From Streptomyces sp. C10-9-1 (GTDB lineage Bacteria; Actinomycetota; Actinomycetes; Streptomycetales; Streptomycetaceae): 64,000 bases of DNA. The notes beneath the pieces are model-generated. The model worked only from the letters and a program-made list of their open reading frames with translations, was not told the DNA's origin and ran no database searches. The translations under genes were made by a program, and so were the position numbers. The DNA lies in contig NZ_JANHKP010000012.1 in NCBI RefSeq assembly GCF_024497955.1, positions 180,958 through 244,957 of the forward strand, given 5' to 3'. Numbering within the stretch: the stretch's first letter is position 1; every line of letters begins with the position of its first letter. Positions 9,287-17,963 of this stretch are shown one piece after another.

Positions 9287-10171
9287 ATGGCTATCTTCCT
9301 GACCAAGGACAGCAAGGTCATCGTCCAGGGCATGACCGGCGCCACCGGCATGAAGCACACCAAGCTGATGCTGGGCGACGGCACCAACATCGTCGGCGGT
9401 GTGAACCCCCGCAAGGCCGGCACCTCCGTCGACTTCGACGGCACCGAGGTACCGGTCTTCGGCTCCGTCGCCGAGGCGATGGAGAAGACGGGCGCCGACG
9501 TCTCCGTCCTGTTCGTGCCGCCGGCCTTCGCCAAGGCCGCCGTCGTCGAGGCCATCGACGCGGAGATCCCCCTCGCGGTCGTCATCACCGAGGGCATCGC
9601 CGTCCACGACTCCGCCGCCTTCTGGGCCTACGCGAAGTCCAAGGGCAGCAAGACCCGCATCGTCGGACCCAACTGCCCCGGTCTCATCACGCCGGGCCAG
9701 TCCAACGCCGGCATCATCCCGGGCGACATCACCAAGCCCGGGCGCATCGGCCTGGTGTCGAAGTCCGGCACGCTGACCTACCAGATGATGTACGAGCTGC
9801 GCGACATCGGCTTCTCCTCGGCGGTCGGCATCGGTGGCGACCCGGTCATCGGCACCACGCACATCGACGCGCTCGCCGCCTTCGAGGCCGACCCGGACAC
9901 CGACCTGATCGTCATGATCGGCGAGATCGGCGGCGACGCCGAGGAGCGTGCGGCCGACTTCATCAAGGCCAACGTGACCAAGCCGGTCGTCGGCTACGTC
10001 GCGGGCTTCACCGCCCCCGAGGGCAAGACCATGGGCCACGCCGGCGCCATCGTCTCCGGCTCCTCCGGCACCGCCCAGGCCAAGAAGGAGGCCCTGGAGG
10101 CCGCGGGCGTCAAGGTCGGCAAGACGCCGACCGAGACGGCCAAGCTGGCCCGCGCCATCCTGGCGGGCTGA
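9287..10171 (+). CDS. sucD: Succinyl-CoA synthetase, alpha subunit
   Basis: A 294-residue protein, the usual SucD length. The N-terminal CoA-binding Rossmann domain has GMTGATG (15-21). The phosphohistidine loop G-H-A-G-A-I-V-S-G-S-S-G places the catalytic histidine at H251. It forms the heterodimer with SucC and carries the phosphorylated intermediate. The ATG has a GGAAGAGGGA site upstream and sits 21 bp after sucC. A perfect 16-bp hairpin 33 bp after the stop ends the operon. Confidence 0.97.
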   Translation: MAIFLTKDSKVIVQGMTGATGMKHTKLMLGDGTNIVGGVNPRKAGTSVDFDGTEVPVFGSVAEAMEKTGADVSVLFVPPAFAKAAVVEAIDAEIPLAVVITEGIAVHDSAAFWAYAKSKGSKTRIVGPNCPGLITPGQSNAGIIPGDITKPGRIGLVSKSGTLTYQMMYELRDIGFSSAVGIGGDPVIGTTHIDALAAFEADPDTDLIVMIGEIGGDAEERAADFIKANVTKPVVGYVAGFTAPEGKTMGHAGAIVSGSSGTAQAKKEALEAAGVKVGKTPTETAKLARAILAG

Positions 10172-10204
10172 GTCCGCGCCGCGGCGCGAAGCCGCGGCAC
10201 CCGT

Positions 10205-10240
10205 GAGGGCCCGCACCCGGAGCACCGGGTGCGGGCCCTC
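10205..10240 (+). terminator. sucCD terminator
   Basis: Perfect 16-bp stem (10205-10220 with 10225-10240) and a 4-nt AGCA loop. It lies between convergent genes and may also serve the minus-strand gene. Confidence 0.8.
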
Positions 10241-10296
10241 GCGCCTGTCACGAGGCCGGGGCCCCGTCCCGGGGCCCGCCGCACGTCCGGGTGCCG

Positions 10297-11778
10297 TCAG
10301 CCCAGTCCGGGGGTGAGCCGTGCCGGGCCCGCCGCGGGGTCGGCCCGGAGGCGGTCGCGCAGCTTCTTCTCCTTCGCGCTCAGCTTCTGCGGCCCCGGGT
10401 GGGGGGCCGGGACGCCCTCGACCTGGCGGCTCGGGGGGACCGGCGGTTCGTACTGCCGGGGCGAGGTCAGCAGGGCCACCCCGGTGGTCGCCACGATCAG
10501 GGCCGTCGCCACGACGACCACCCGGGTCCAGCGCTCCGCCCGCCGCTCGCAACCGGTGCGCACGGCGGGCCCCGGGGCGGGCAGCGGTGCCGGGACGCCG
10601 TCGGCCAGGACGCGCAGCGCCTCCTGGAGCCGGACCGTGTCGGCGAGGTGGGGCAGCCGTTCGGCCACCGCCTGGCGGGCGTGGAGGACCCGGTTGCCCG
10701 CCGCGGGGGTGCTGGCCTCGGTCTCGGCCGCGGTATCGGGCAGGTCGAGCCCCAGGCCGTCGTAGAGCAGCAGGGTGCGCCGGTACACGGGAGGGAGGGT
10801 GTGCAGGGCCTCCAGCAGCTCCCGGTGGCCGGGGTCCGCCGGGGGCTCGTCCGGGTGCCGGTGCGCGGGGCGCAGGCGCTGCCACGGGGACAGGGCGTAG
10901 TCGTGGGCGGCGGCGCGCACCCAGCCGGTGGGGTCGCGGTCGACGGCCACCTCGGGCCAGCGGTGCCAGGCCAGCTGGAAGGCCTGCTCCACGGCGGCAT
11001 GGGCCAGCCCGCGGCGTGCCGTGAGGACGTGCGTCTGGCGGACCAGGGCGTCCGCGGCCCGCGCGTACAACTGGTCGAACGCCTCCTCCGGGCTGGCGGC
11101 GACCGGGGACACCTCCCGGGCCGCCCGATCCTCGTCGCTGTCGCTGTCGCCGTCGCCGGGATCGGCGCGGTCGCCCCGCTCGGGGGCAGCGGCCGGGGCG
11201 CGGGGGGTGCGGCCCTGCGCCGCGTCGCCGTCGCCACCGCCCCCGGGTGCGTACGGGTCCTTCCCCTCGCCCTCCGGGACGCGTGCGCCGTCCCCGGTGT
11301 CCGCCTCCGGCGCCCTCCCGGCGGTCCCCGCTGCCGTGTCGCCGTCCGTGCCCCCGGCGCCGGGCTCCGCCCCGGCGCCGGCCCGGTCCCCGCCGCCGTC
11401 CCCCTGCCGCGCGGAAGGCCCCGGTGCCGGCCCGGCCGCCTCCGTCCCTTGGTCGTGCGGCGGCTCCCCGGCCGCCTCCGTCCCCGCCGTCACGGAGGCC
11501 GCCGCGCTCCGGGCGGCCGCCCGGGCCGTGCCCGCCCCGGCGGGGTGCGCGGTCGGCGCCTCCTCCGCGAAGGAGGCCAGGGCCTTGGCGTAGGCCGCCC
11601 TCTTGCGTCCCCGCGGGGTGGTGCGCCCCGTCTCCCAGGACCGGATGGTGGCCTTGGTGACGCCCATCTCGGCGGCCAGCTGGGCCTCGGTCAGCGACTT
11701 CGCCTCGCGCAGCCTCCGCCGCTCCTTGGGAGGCGGCAGGGAGGACCCGGATGCGGAGTGAGCGGTGCTCTGTGTCAT
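10297..11778 (-). CDS. XRE-type HTH protein with sigma-factor-like region and C-terminal membrane anchor
   Basis: A 493-residue protein. Residues about 18-60 form a Cro/C1-type helix-turn-helix (E-A-Q-L-A-A-E-M-G-V-T-K-A-T-I-R-S-W-E). A low-complexity Ala/Pro/Gly/Asp linker follows to about residue 230. Next comes a helical region resembling ECF sigma regions 2 and 4 (F-D-Q-L-Y-A-R, then L-P-P-V-Y-R-R-T-L-L-L-Y). One membrane helix lies at 420-439, before a 54-residue tail. The ATG has a GGAG about 11 nt upstream; in-frame starts further up add only low-complexity residues. It is convergent with sucD and divergent from the DUF6350 gene. Role unknown, probably a membrane-tethered regulator. 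Confidence 0.8.
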   Translation of the reverse strand: MTQSTAHSASGSSLPPPKERRRLREAKSLTEAQLAAEMGVTKATIRSWETGRTTPRGRKRAAYAKALASFAEEAPTAHPAGAGTARAAARSAAASVTAGTEAAGEPPHDQGTEAAGPAPGPSARQGDGGGDRAGAGAEPGAGGTDGDTAAGTAGRAPEADTGDGARVPEGEGKDPYAPGGGGDGDAAQGRTPRAPAAAPERGDRADPGDGDSDSDEDRAAREVSPVAASPEEAFDQLYARAADALVRQTHVLTARRGLAHAAVEQAFQLAWHRWPEVAVDRDPTGWVRAAAHDYALSPWQRLRPAHRHPDEPPADPGHRELLEALHTLPPVYRRTLLLYDGLGLDLPDTAAETEASTPAAGNRVLHARQAVAERLPHLADTVRLQEALRVLADGVPAPLPAPGPAVRTGCERRAERWTRVVVVATALIVATTGVALLTSPRQYEPPVPPSRQVEGVPAPHPGPQKLSAKEKKLRDRLRADPAAGPARLTPGLG

Positions 11779-11859
11779 ACGAGGGCTCCATCGGGGCGGG
11801 GCGGCGGACGAGGGACGGGGCGGATCAGGGGCGGTGGAGGCGTGGGCCGAACGGCGATC

Positions 11860-11952
11860 ACCGATCAGAAAATTGCATAAAAGTATCTTGTGCGACACTT
11901 CCGGCATTGCGGTGTTACGCGGAGGAAGCGCGTGTCGTTGGCAGCATGTCGA
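11860..11952. promoter_or_regulatory. AT-rich divergent promoter region
   Basis: About 30 bp around 11868-11892 are strikingly AT-rich for this window (AAAATTGCATAAAAGTAT within it). They sit between the divergent HTH gene and DUF6350 gene. Hexamers such as GATACT on the minus strand could be -10 boxes. A GGAGGAAG at 11921-11928 is too far from the chosen plus-strand start to decide it. Confidence 0.4.
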
Positions 11953-11962
11953 CGTGACCCCG

Positions 11963-13615
11963 ATGACCGAGCAGAGCACCCGGCCGCAGACCGGCACGGC
12001 CCGCCCGGGCGCCTCCTGCGCCGCCGCATGCGTCAGGGGCGTGGTGGCCGCCGGGCTCGGGCTCGGCGTGCTGACGGTGCTGGTGACGGTGCTGTGGATC
12101 AGCTCGCCGTACCCGGACGGCGGCTCCGGCACGGCCCTGCGCACCGCCGGAGCGCTCTGGCTGCTCGCCCACGGAACGGACCTGGTGCGCTCCGACACGC
12201 TCTCCGGGACCCCCGCCCCGATGGGCCTCGCCCCGCTGCTGCTGCTCGCCCTTCCCGCCTGGCTCGTGCACCGCGCGGCACACGACGCCCTGGAGCCCGC
12301 CGAGGGGCACCCCGAACCGGCGGTGCTCCCGGTGGTCGGGGGAGTGGTCGCCGGTTACGTCCTCGTCGGGACACCGCTGGTCTTCTGGGTGGCCGGCGGA
12401 CCGCTGGCCGCGGACCCGGCCGGGGCCCTGACCCATCTCGCCCTGCTGGCCTCCACCGCCGCGCTGCTCGGAGCCTGGGCCGCCCGCGGCCGCCCTCTCG
12501 GCCCCGTGCCGGCCTGGCTTCCCCGGAGGGTGCGCGTGGCGCTGGCGCGCTCGCGCTCGGCGGTGGCCCTGCGCTCCGCCGCCGAGGCGACGCTGGTGCT
12601 CGTGGGCGGCGGGGCGGTCCTGGTCCTCACCTCCCTGGTGTGGCACGGCGGTGCCGCCCGGGAGGCGTTCCTCGGCCTCGCCGGCGACTGGTCGGGGCGT
12701 GCGGCGGTCGGCCTGCTCGCCCTCGCTTTGCTGCCGAACGCCGCGGTGTGGGGTGCCGCCTACGGCCTGGGCCCCGGCTTCTCCCTGGGGACCGGTGCGA
12801 CGGCGACCCCCCTCGGGCTGACGGGCACGCCGGCCGTTCCGGACTTCCCGCTGCTCGCCGCGGTCCCGGGACCCGGACCGGGCACCGCGCTGCACGCGGC
12901 GGCGGTCTCCGTGCCGCTCGCCGCCGGGCTGCTGGTCGCCTGGCGCGCGACCGAGGGTGCGGCCCCCCGCTACGGGGATCCGGGCCAGGCGTGGACGGTC
13001 CCGGCCACGGTCCTGGCCGTCGTCCTCGGCGCCCTGGGGTGCGGCGCGGCCACCGCCCTGCTCGCCGCCGTGGCGGGCGGGCCGCTCGGCAGCGGCCGGC
13101 TGGCCGTGTTCGGCCCGGTGTGGTGGCTGGTGGGAGGGGCCGCCGCGCTCTGGACGGCCTCGGTCGCCCTCCCGGTGACACTGGCGGTACGCGCGTGGCG
13201 GGTGCGGTCCGGCGCGGGCGGCGGCGTCGAGCCCGAGACGGGCGGCGGGCAGGGCGCGGTCCTCCCGGCCCCCTCCGCGGCGGTCCCGGCCGCCGCGGCC
13301 GCGCCGGGGGAGGGGAGCGGCGACGGCTCCCCGGAGGATCCTGACGACGACCTGGAGCCCTACGACTTCCTCCCGCTGGACGCCTGGGCCGAGCGGGCCG
13401 CCGCCGTCCCCGCGCCTCCCCCGTCCGCCGTCCCGTCCGGGCCCCCGCCACCGCCGCCCGGGCCGTCCCGTCCGCCGGAGGCTCCCCCCGGACCGCGGCC
13501 CGCCCCGGCGGCACCCGCACCCGCCGCGCCCCCGCCCGCTCCGGCGGCAGGCGCCCCCGCAGCGCCCCCGCCCGCCGCGGAGACGCCCCCGCCGCACCCC
13601 GGGGCCCCCGCCTGA
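11963..13615 (+). CDS. DUF6350 family integral membrane protein
   Basis: A 550-residue polytopic membrane protein of actinobacteria with roughly ten hydrophobic segments between residues 20 and 400. Signature features are an early V-L-W-I-S-S-P-Y-P-D after the first helix and A-L-W-L-L-A-H-G. The last 120 residues are a Pro/Ala-rich cytoplasmic tail. No function is established. I chose the ATG at 11963; the GTG at 11954 is equally possible because neither has a good ribosome site. It precedes purN in the classical Streptomyces gene order. Confidence 0.82.
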   Translation: MTEQSTRPQTGTARPGASCAAACVRGVVAAGLGLGVLTVLVTVLWISSPYPDGGSGTALRTAGALWLLAHGTDLVRSDTLSGTPAPMGLAPLLLLALPAWLVHRAAHDALEPAEGHPEPAVLPVVGGVVAGYVLVGTPLVFWVAGGPLAADPAGALTHLALLASTAALLGAWAARGRPLGPVPAWLPRRVRVALARSRSAVALRSAAEATLVLVGGGAVLVLTSLVWHGGAAREAFLGLAGDWSGRAAVGLLALALLPNAAVWGAAYGLGPGFSLGTGATATPLGLTGTPAVPDFPLLAAVPGPGPGTALHAAAVSVPLAAGLLVAWRATEGAAPRYGDPGQAWTVPATVLAVVLGALGCGAATALLAAVAGGPLGSGRLAVFGPVWWLVGGAAALWTASVALPVTLAVRAWRVRSGAGGGVEPETGGGQGAVLPAPSAAVPAAAAAPGEGSGDGSPEDPDDDLEPYDFLPLDAWAERAAAVPAPPPSAVPSGPPPPPPGPSRPPEAPPGPRPAPAAPAPAAPPPAPAAGAPAAPPPAAETPPPHPGAPA

Positions 13616-13763
13616 CCGCCGTCCGGCCGTCCCGGGCGCCCCACCCCACCCCCACCCCCGCCCCGCTCGCGAGCCGCGGGGCCCCCGCCCCGGCGCCCCG
13701 TCGCCGTCGGCGCGCGCCGTTGCGCCTTCCGCACCCGGCGGCCGGGCCACGCCCCCGAACGCC

Positions 13764-13799
13764 GCTCGGCCCGGCCCCGTCGAGGGGGCCGGGCCGAGC
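13764..13799. terminator. Bidirectional terminator
   Basis: A 15-bp perfect GC stem (13764-13778 with 13785-13799) lies between the convergent DUF6350 gene and the minus-strand membrane protein gene. The rest of the 13616-13829 gap is Pro-codon-like GC-rich sequence without a gene. Confidence 0.7.
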
Positions 13800-13829
13800 C
13801 GGACGCGGGGGAGCGGTGCCCCCCTGGTG

Positions 13830-14549
13830 TCACTCCGTGACGCCGAGATAGCCCTGAAGGGGCTCGGGCAGCAGGTCGTTGCAGGCGACCTGGCCCGACT
13901 TCGTCAGTGCGTCGTTCACACAGGTGTAGTAGTCGCGGTACACGAGCTGCGCGGTGAACGAGGCCACCACGATCAGCAGCGCGAGGCCCGCCATGGCCAG
14001 GCCGCTGATCGCGGCCGTGGTCTGCGGGCGGCTCGGCGGGCCCGCGGGGCGGGCGCCCGCGGGGGCGGCACCCCCGCCGCGCCCCTCGGAGGAGGGCTTG
14101 GCGCGCAGCGAGCTGATGCCCCAGTAGAGGGACAGGGCGCCGAGCAGCAGGGCGATCTCGGAGAAGCGGAAGACGGCGAAGAAGAAGGCCCACATGCCGC
14201 CGAGCAGTGCGTACCGGGCCCGGCGCTGCACGGGGTCGGTCGGGTCCCAGCGGAGCCCGCCGGGGTTCTCCGGGCCCTGCGCCCCGCCGCGCTGCCCGCC
14301 GGGGCGCCCTCCGAAGCCTCCGCCGGAGCGGCCGGGCTGCCGGTCGCTCCACCGGCCGCGGCGACCGGGGGTGCCGTCGGAGCCCTCGTCGGAGTCCGGT
14401 GCGTCGGAGGAGTCGTCGCCGGAGGGGCGGCGGGGCTGCCAGGGCTGGTCCGCCCGGCCCTCGGGCGGCGGCGCGAAGGGGTTGTCCTCGTCCGTGGACT
14501 GGCGCTCCCGCGGCAACAGGAGGTCCGTACGGTGGCGTCGGTCCGGCAT
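13830..14549 (-). CDS. Hypothetical membrane protein with disordered N-terminus
   Basis: A 239-residue protein. Residues 1-95 are charged and Gly/Pro/Arg-rich and probably disordered. Two hydrophobic helices follow around 113-145 (A-L-L-G-G-M-W-A-F-F-F-A-V) and one near 190-212. The C-terminal domain contains two cysteines (Y-Y-T-C-V-N-D and V-A-C-N-D-L), probably outside the membrane. I do not recognise a named family beyond Streptomyces conserved proteins found divergent from purN. A GAGGGGAAG sits about 13 nt before the ATG, a long spacing. Confidence 0.78.
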   Translation of the reverse strand: MPDRRHRTDLLLPRERQSTDEDNPFAPPPEGRADQPWQPRRPSGDDSSDAPDSDEGSDGTPGRRGRWSDRQPGRSGGGFGGRPGGQRGGAQGPENPGGLRWDPTDPVQRRARYALLGGMWAFFFAVFRFSEIALLLGALSLYWGISSLRAKPSSEGRGGGAAPAGARPAGPPSRPQTTAAISGLAMAGLALLIVVASFTAQLVYRDYYTCVNDALTKSGQVACNDLLPEPLQGYLGVTE

Positions 14550-14672
14550 CTGGTGAACGTCTTCCCCTCGTCAAGCCCGTGGTCGAGCCCGCCCGGGCGC
14601 GGGCTCTGCCCCCAGACGCTACCTTCCGGCCACGCCCCCGTCCCGCGGGGGCCGTGCTGTGTGCCGGTATCG

Positions 14673-14700
14673 TTGCTGACGGTCGGCCCCTTCGTAGAGT
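14673..14700 (+). promoter_or_regulatory. purN-purH promoter
   Basis: TTGCTG (14673-14678) and TAGAGT (14695-14700) with a 16-bp spacer match the HrdB consensus, about 72 bp upstream of the purN start. Confidence 0.55.
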
Positions 14701-14771
14701 TCCCCGTATCCGGGAACGCGAAGCCTTCGTACGACCGTACAAAGCCGCACGCAACGCGAAAAGAGTCCCCT

Positions 14772-15389
14772 GTGGCCCGCGCCCGCCTCGTCGTCCTGGT
14801 CTCCGGATCGGGGACCAACCTCCAGGCCCTGCTCGACGCCGTGGCCGCCGATCCCGAGGGGTACGGCGCCGAGGTCGTCGCCGTCGGTGCGGACCGGGAC
14901 GGTATCGCCGGCCTGGAGCGCGCCGAGCGGGCCGGACTGCCGACCTTCGTGTGCCGGGTGAAGGACCACGCGAGCCGCGAGGAGTGGGACGCGGCGCTGA
15001 CCGAGGCGACCGCCGCCCACGAGCCGGACCTCGTGGTCTCGGCGGGCTTCATGAAGATCGTGGGCAAGCGGTTCCTCGCCCGCTTCGGCGGGCGCACGGT
15101 CAACACCCATCCCGCGCTGCTGCCCAGCTTCCCCGGTGCCCACGGCGTGCGCGACGCGCTCGCGTACGGCGCCAAGGTCACCGGGTGCACCGTCCACTTC
15201 GTCGACGACGGCGTCGACACCGGCCCGATCATCGCCCAGGGCGTGGTCGAGGTGCGGGACACGGACGACGAAGACGCTCTCCACGAGCGCATCAAGGACG
15301 TCGAGCGCTCGCTGCTCGTCGAGGTCGTGGGGCGCCTCGCCCGGCACGGCTACCGCATTGAGGGACGAAAGGTTCATGTCGGTGAATAA
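14772..15389 (+). CDS. purN: Phosphoribosylglycinamide formyltransferase
   Basis: A 205-residue GAR transformylase that transfers the formyl group of 10-formyl-THF to GAR in purine synthesis. S-G-S-G-T-N-L (11-17) binds the phosphoribosyl group. The catalytic trio is N111, H113 (N-T-H-P-A-L-L-P) and D149 (D-D-G-V-D-T-G-P). The start is a GTG with a weak GAAAAGAG upstream. It overlaps purH by 14 bp, so the two are translationally coupled. Its cosubstrate is supplied by FolD, encoded 2.6 kb downstream. Confidence 0.96.
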   Translation: MARARLVVLVSGSGTNLQALLDAVAADPEGYGAEVVAVGADRDGIAGLERAERAGLPTFVCRVKDHASREEWDAALTEATAAHEPDLVVSAGFMKIVGKRFLARFGGRTVNTHPALLPSFPGAHGVRDALAYGAKVTGCTVHFVDDGVDTGPIIAQGVVEVRDTDDEDALHERIKDVERSLLVEVVGRLARHGYRIEGRKVHVGE

Positions 15390-16950
15390 CTCCGGTACCT
15401 CCGGGAGCAGGCCCATCCGTCGCGCGCTGGTCAGCGTCTACGACAAGACGGGTCTGGAGGAGCTCGCCCGAGGGCTGCACGAGGCCGGCGTCGAGCTGGT
15501 GTCCACCGGCTCGACCGCGTCGAGGATCGCCTCGGCCGGTGTGCCCGTCACCAGGGTCGAGGAGCTGACCGGCTTCCCCGAGTGCCTGGACGGCCGCGTG
15601 AAGACCCTGCACCCCCGCGTGCACGCGGGCATCCTGGCCGACCTCCGCCTGGACGCCCACCGCGCGCAGCTGGCCGAGCTGGGAGTGGAGCCCTTCGACC
15701 TGGTCGTCGTGAACCTCTACCCGTTCCGGGAGACCGTCGCCTCCGGCGCCTCGCCGGACGAGTGCGTGGAGCAGATCGACATCGGCGGTCCGTCGATGGT
15801 CCGCGCCGCGGCCAAGAACCACCTCTCGGTCGCGGTCGTCACCAGCCCGGCCCGCTACGGCGACGTGCTCGCCGCCGTGCGCGGCGGCGGCTTCGACCTG
15901 GCCGCCCGCAAGCGGCTGGCCGCCGAGGCGTTCCGCCACACGGCCGCCTACGACGTGGCCGTCGCCTCCTGGTTCGCCTCGGAGTACGCCCCGGCCGACG
16001 ACACGGCCTTCCCCGACTTCCTGGGCGCGACCTGGGAGCGCGAGAACGTGCTGCGCTACGGCGAGAACCCGCACCAGGGCGCCGCGCTGTACGTCACCGG
16101 CGAGGGCGGCCTGGCCCAGGCCGAGCAGCTGCACGGCAAGGAGATGTCCTACAACAACTACACGGACACCGACGCCGCCCGCCGCGCCGCCTACGACCAC
16201 GCGGAGCCGTGCGTCGCGATCATCAAGCACGCCAACCCCTGCGGCATCGCCGTCGGCGCGGACGTGGCCGAGGCCCACCGCAAGGCCCACGCCTGCGACC
16301 CGCTCTCGGCCTTCGGCGGCGTGATCGCCGTGAACCGGCCGGTGTCGGTCGCCATGGCCGAGCAGGTCGCCGAGATCTTCACCGAGGTCATCGTCGCCCC
16401 CGGCTACGAGGACGGTGCCGTCGAGGTCCTGGCCAGGAAGAAGAACATCCGTGTGCTGCGGGCGGAGGGCGCGCCGTCGGCGGCGGTCGAGCTGAAGCCG
16501 ATCGACGGCGGTGCGCTGCTCCAGGTCGCCGACCGCCTCCAGGCCGAGGGCGACGACCCGGCCGCCTGGACGCTCGCCGCGGGCGAGGCGCTGTCCGCGG
16601 GGGAGCTGGCCGAGCTGGCCTTCGCCTGGCGGGCCTGCCGGGCCGTCAAGTCCAACGCGATCCTGCTGGCCAGGGACGGCGCCTCGGTGGGGGTCGGCAT
16701 GGGCCAGGTCAACCGCGTCGACTCCGCGAAGCTCGCGGTCGAGCGCGCCGGCGAGGAGCGGGCCCGGGGCTCCTTCGCCGCCTCCGACGCCTTCTTCCCC
16801 TTCGCGGACGGTCTGGAGATCCTCACCGCCGCGGGCGTCAGGGCCGTGGTCCAGCCCGGCGGTTCGGTCCGTGACGAGCAGGTCGTGGAGGCCGCGCGGA
16901 AGGCGGGCGTGACGATGTACTTCACGGGGACCCGTCACTTCTTCCACTGA
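15376..16950 (+). CDS. purH: Bifunctional AICAR transformylase / IMP cyclohydrolase
   Basis: A 524-residue protein, typical PurH length, catalysing the last two steps of IMP synthesis. The N-terminal MGS-like cyclohydrolase domain starts R-R-A-L-V-S-V-Y-D-K-T-G and has the conserved G-R-V-K-T-L-H-P. The C-terminal transformylase carries the K-H-A-N-P-C-G motif. The start lies inside the 3' end of purN. Two strong hairpins follow the stop. Confidence 0.97.
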   Translation: MSVNNSGTSGSRPIRRALVSVYDKTGLEELARGLHEAGVELVSTGSTASRIASAGVPVTRVEELTGFPECLDGRVKTLHPRVHAGILADLRLDAHRAQLAELGVEPFDLVVVNLYPFRETVASGASPDECVEQIDIGGPSMVRAAAKNHLSVAVVTSPARYGDVLAAVRGGGFDLAARKRLAAEAFRHTAAYDVAVASWFASEYAPADDTAFPDFLGATWERENVLRYGENPHQGAALYVTGEGGLAQAEQLHGKEMSYNNYTDTDAARRAAYDHAEPCVAIIKHANPCGIAVGADVAEAHRKAHACDPLSAFGGVIAVNRPVSVAMAEQVAEIFTEVIVAPGYEDGAVEVLARKKNIRVLRAEGAPSAAVELKPIDGGALLQVADRLQAEGDDPAAWTLAAGEALSAGELAELAFAWRACRAVKSNAILLARDGASVGVGMGQVNRVDSAKLAVERAGEERARGSFAASDAFFPFADGLEILTAAGVRAVVQPGGSVRDEQVVEAARKAGVTMYFTGTRHFFH

Positions 16951-16958
16951 GTTCCGGG

Positions 16959-16991
16959 GGCGCCCGGGGCCCGTACGGTGCCCCGGGCGCC
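16959..16991 (+). terminator. purNH terminator (proximal)
   Basis: 12-bp GC stem (16959-16970 with 16980-16991), 9-nt loop, 9 bp after the purH stop. Confidence 0.65.
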
Positions 16992-17018
16992 GGCCGTGCC
17001 CCGGGGGAGCGCGAACGC

Positions 17019-17060
17019 GGCGGAGGCCGTGCGCCACAGCTGCGGCGCACGGCCTCCGCC
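17019..17060. terminator. Distal bidirectional terminator
   Basis: Perfect 17-bp stem (17019-17035 with 17044-17060) with an 8-nt loop, between the convergent purH and the next minus-strand gene. Confidence 0.75.
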
Positions 17061-17096
17061 GTCACAAGCGGAACGTTTCTCCGCCCGGGTGGTGCA

Positions 17097-17669
17097 TCAG
17101 TGGCGGGGGCGCCGGAACCACTCGGCCGTGTCGCCCTTGGCGGCGAACACGATCAGCAGGATCGCCACGATCAGGGTGATCAGGCCCACCGGTATCGTGA
17201 AGAGGCCGCTGATGATCGCGAAGGCGCCGTAGACGATGGCGCAGACGCGGACGGTGTTGCCGCCGCTGTTCCACTTCAGCGCGAGGACGAGGCCGAGCGC
17301 GGCGAAGACCAGCGAGAGGCCCAGCAGGAAGCCGAGCAGGCCCTTGCCGATGTCGGCGGCGATCTCGGCCTCGGTGCCGTCCAGACCCGTGGCGTTCGCG
17401 TCGAACTCCGAGATGTAGTAGCCGTACAGGGCGGCGACGACCACCTGGCAGGCCACGATCACGAAGAGGAAGATGCGGGCGGCCTTGGTGATGCCCGGCA
17501 TCTCGGTCGGACCGGCCGCCGCGTAGCCGGGGGCGCCGTAGTTCTGGACCGGCGGGGCCTGCGGGTAGCCCTGGCCGGGCTGGGCGCCCTGCGGCTGGCC
17601 GTAGCCGGGCTGCTGGCCCGGCTGCTGGCCCTGCTGGGCGTAGGGGTTGTTCGGGTCGCCGAAGCTCAT
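17097..17669 (-). CDS. Small tetraspan membrane protein with Gln/Pro/Gly-rich N-terminus
   Basis: A 190-residue protein. Residues 1-55 are a disordered Q/P/G/Y tail (repeats of G-Q-Q-P-G). Four hydrophobic helices follow around 63-87, 108-130, 140-160 and 160-182. The C-terminus is short and basic. Function unknown; this architecture is common in Streptomyces near folD. The ATG is preceded by GGAGGAA, an excellent ribosome site. It is divergent from folD, with a 294-bp shared upstream region in which I see no clear operator. Confidence 0.82.
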   Translation of the reverse strand: MSFGDPNNPYAQQGQQPGQQPGYGQPQGAQPGQGYPQAPPVQNYGAPGYAAAGPTEMPGITKAARIFLFVIVACQVVVAALYGYYISEFDANATGLDGTEAEIAADIGKGLLGFLLGLSLVFAALGLVLALKWNSGGNTVRVCAIVYGAFAIISGLFTIPVGLITLIVAILLIVFAAKGDTAEWFRRPRH

Positions 17670-17963
17670 GGGTTCCTCCGTTGGAATGCGGGGACGACGC
17701 GGTCCGAGCGGAGGATCCTTGCTGCGTATGCGGTTCTGCCCCCCGGCACTGCCCGCGGCACTGCGCGCCTCATCGTGGTATCAGCGCCGCCGCGTTGTCC
17801 AGTCGCCCACCAGCTCCGTTGTGCGGACGCAACCCCGCACGGGCGGCGGAAGCGGCTGCCCGTGCGCGGGCGCACCCGCACCGGCGGCCCCGCCGCGCCC
17901 GTACGGCGAGACGCGGGCGGCCCGGATTGGAACCGGGGCGGGTCCATCCGGGAGGATGGCCCC

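Noticed and set aside
13230..13612. Frameshift or mis-assembly in the Pro/Ala-rich tail of the DUF6350 protein
   Set aside because: The frame stays open with strong third-position GC to a normal TGA, and such tails are common in this genus.
17670..17963. Riboswitch upstream of folD
   Set aside because: No THF, purine or other riboswitch core is recognisable; the ribosome site GGAGG lies directly before the ATG with ordinary leader sequence.
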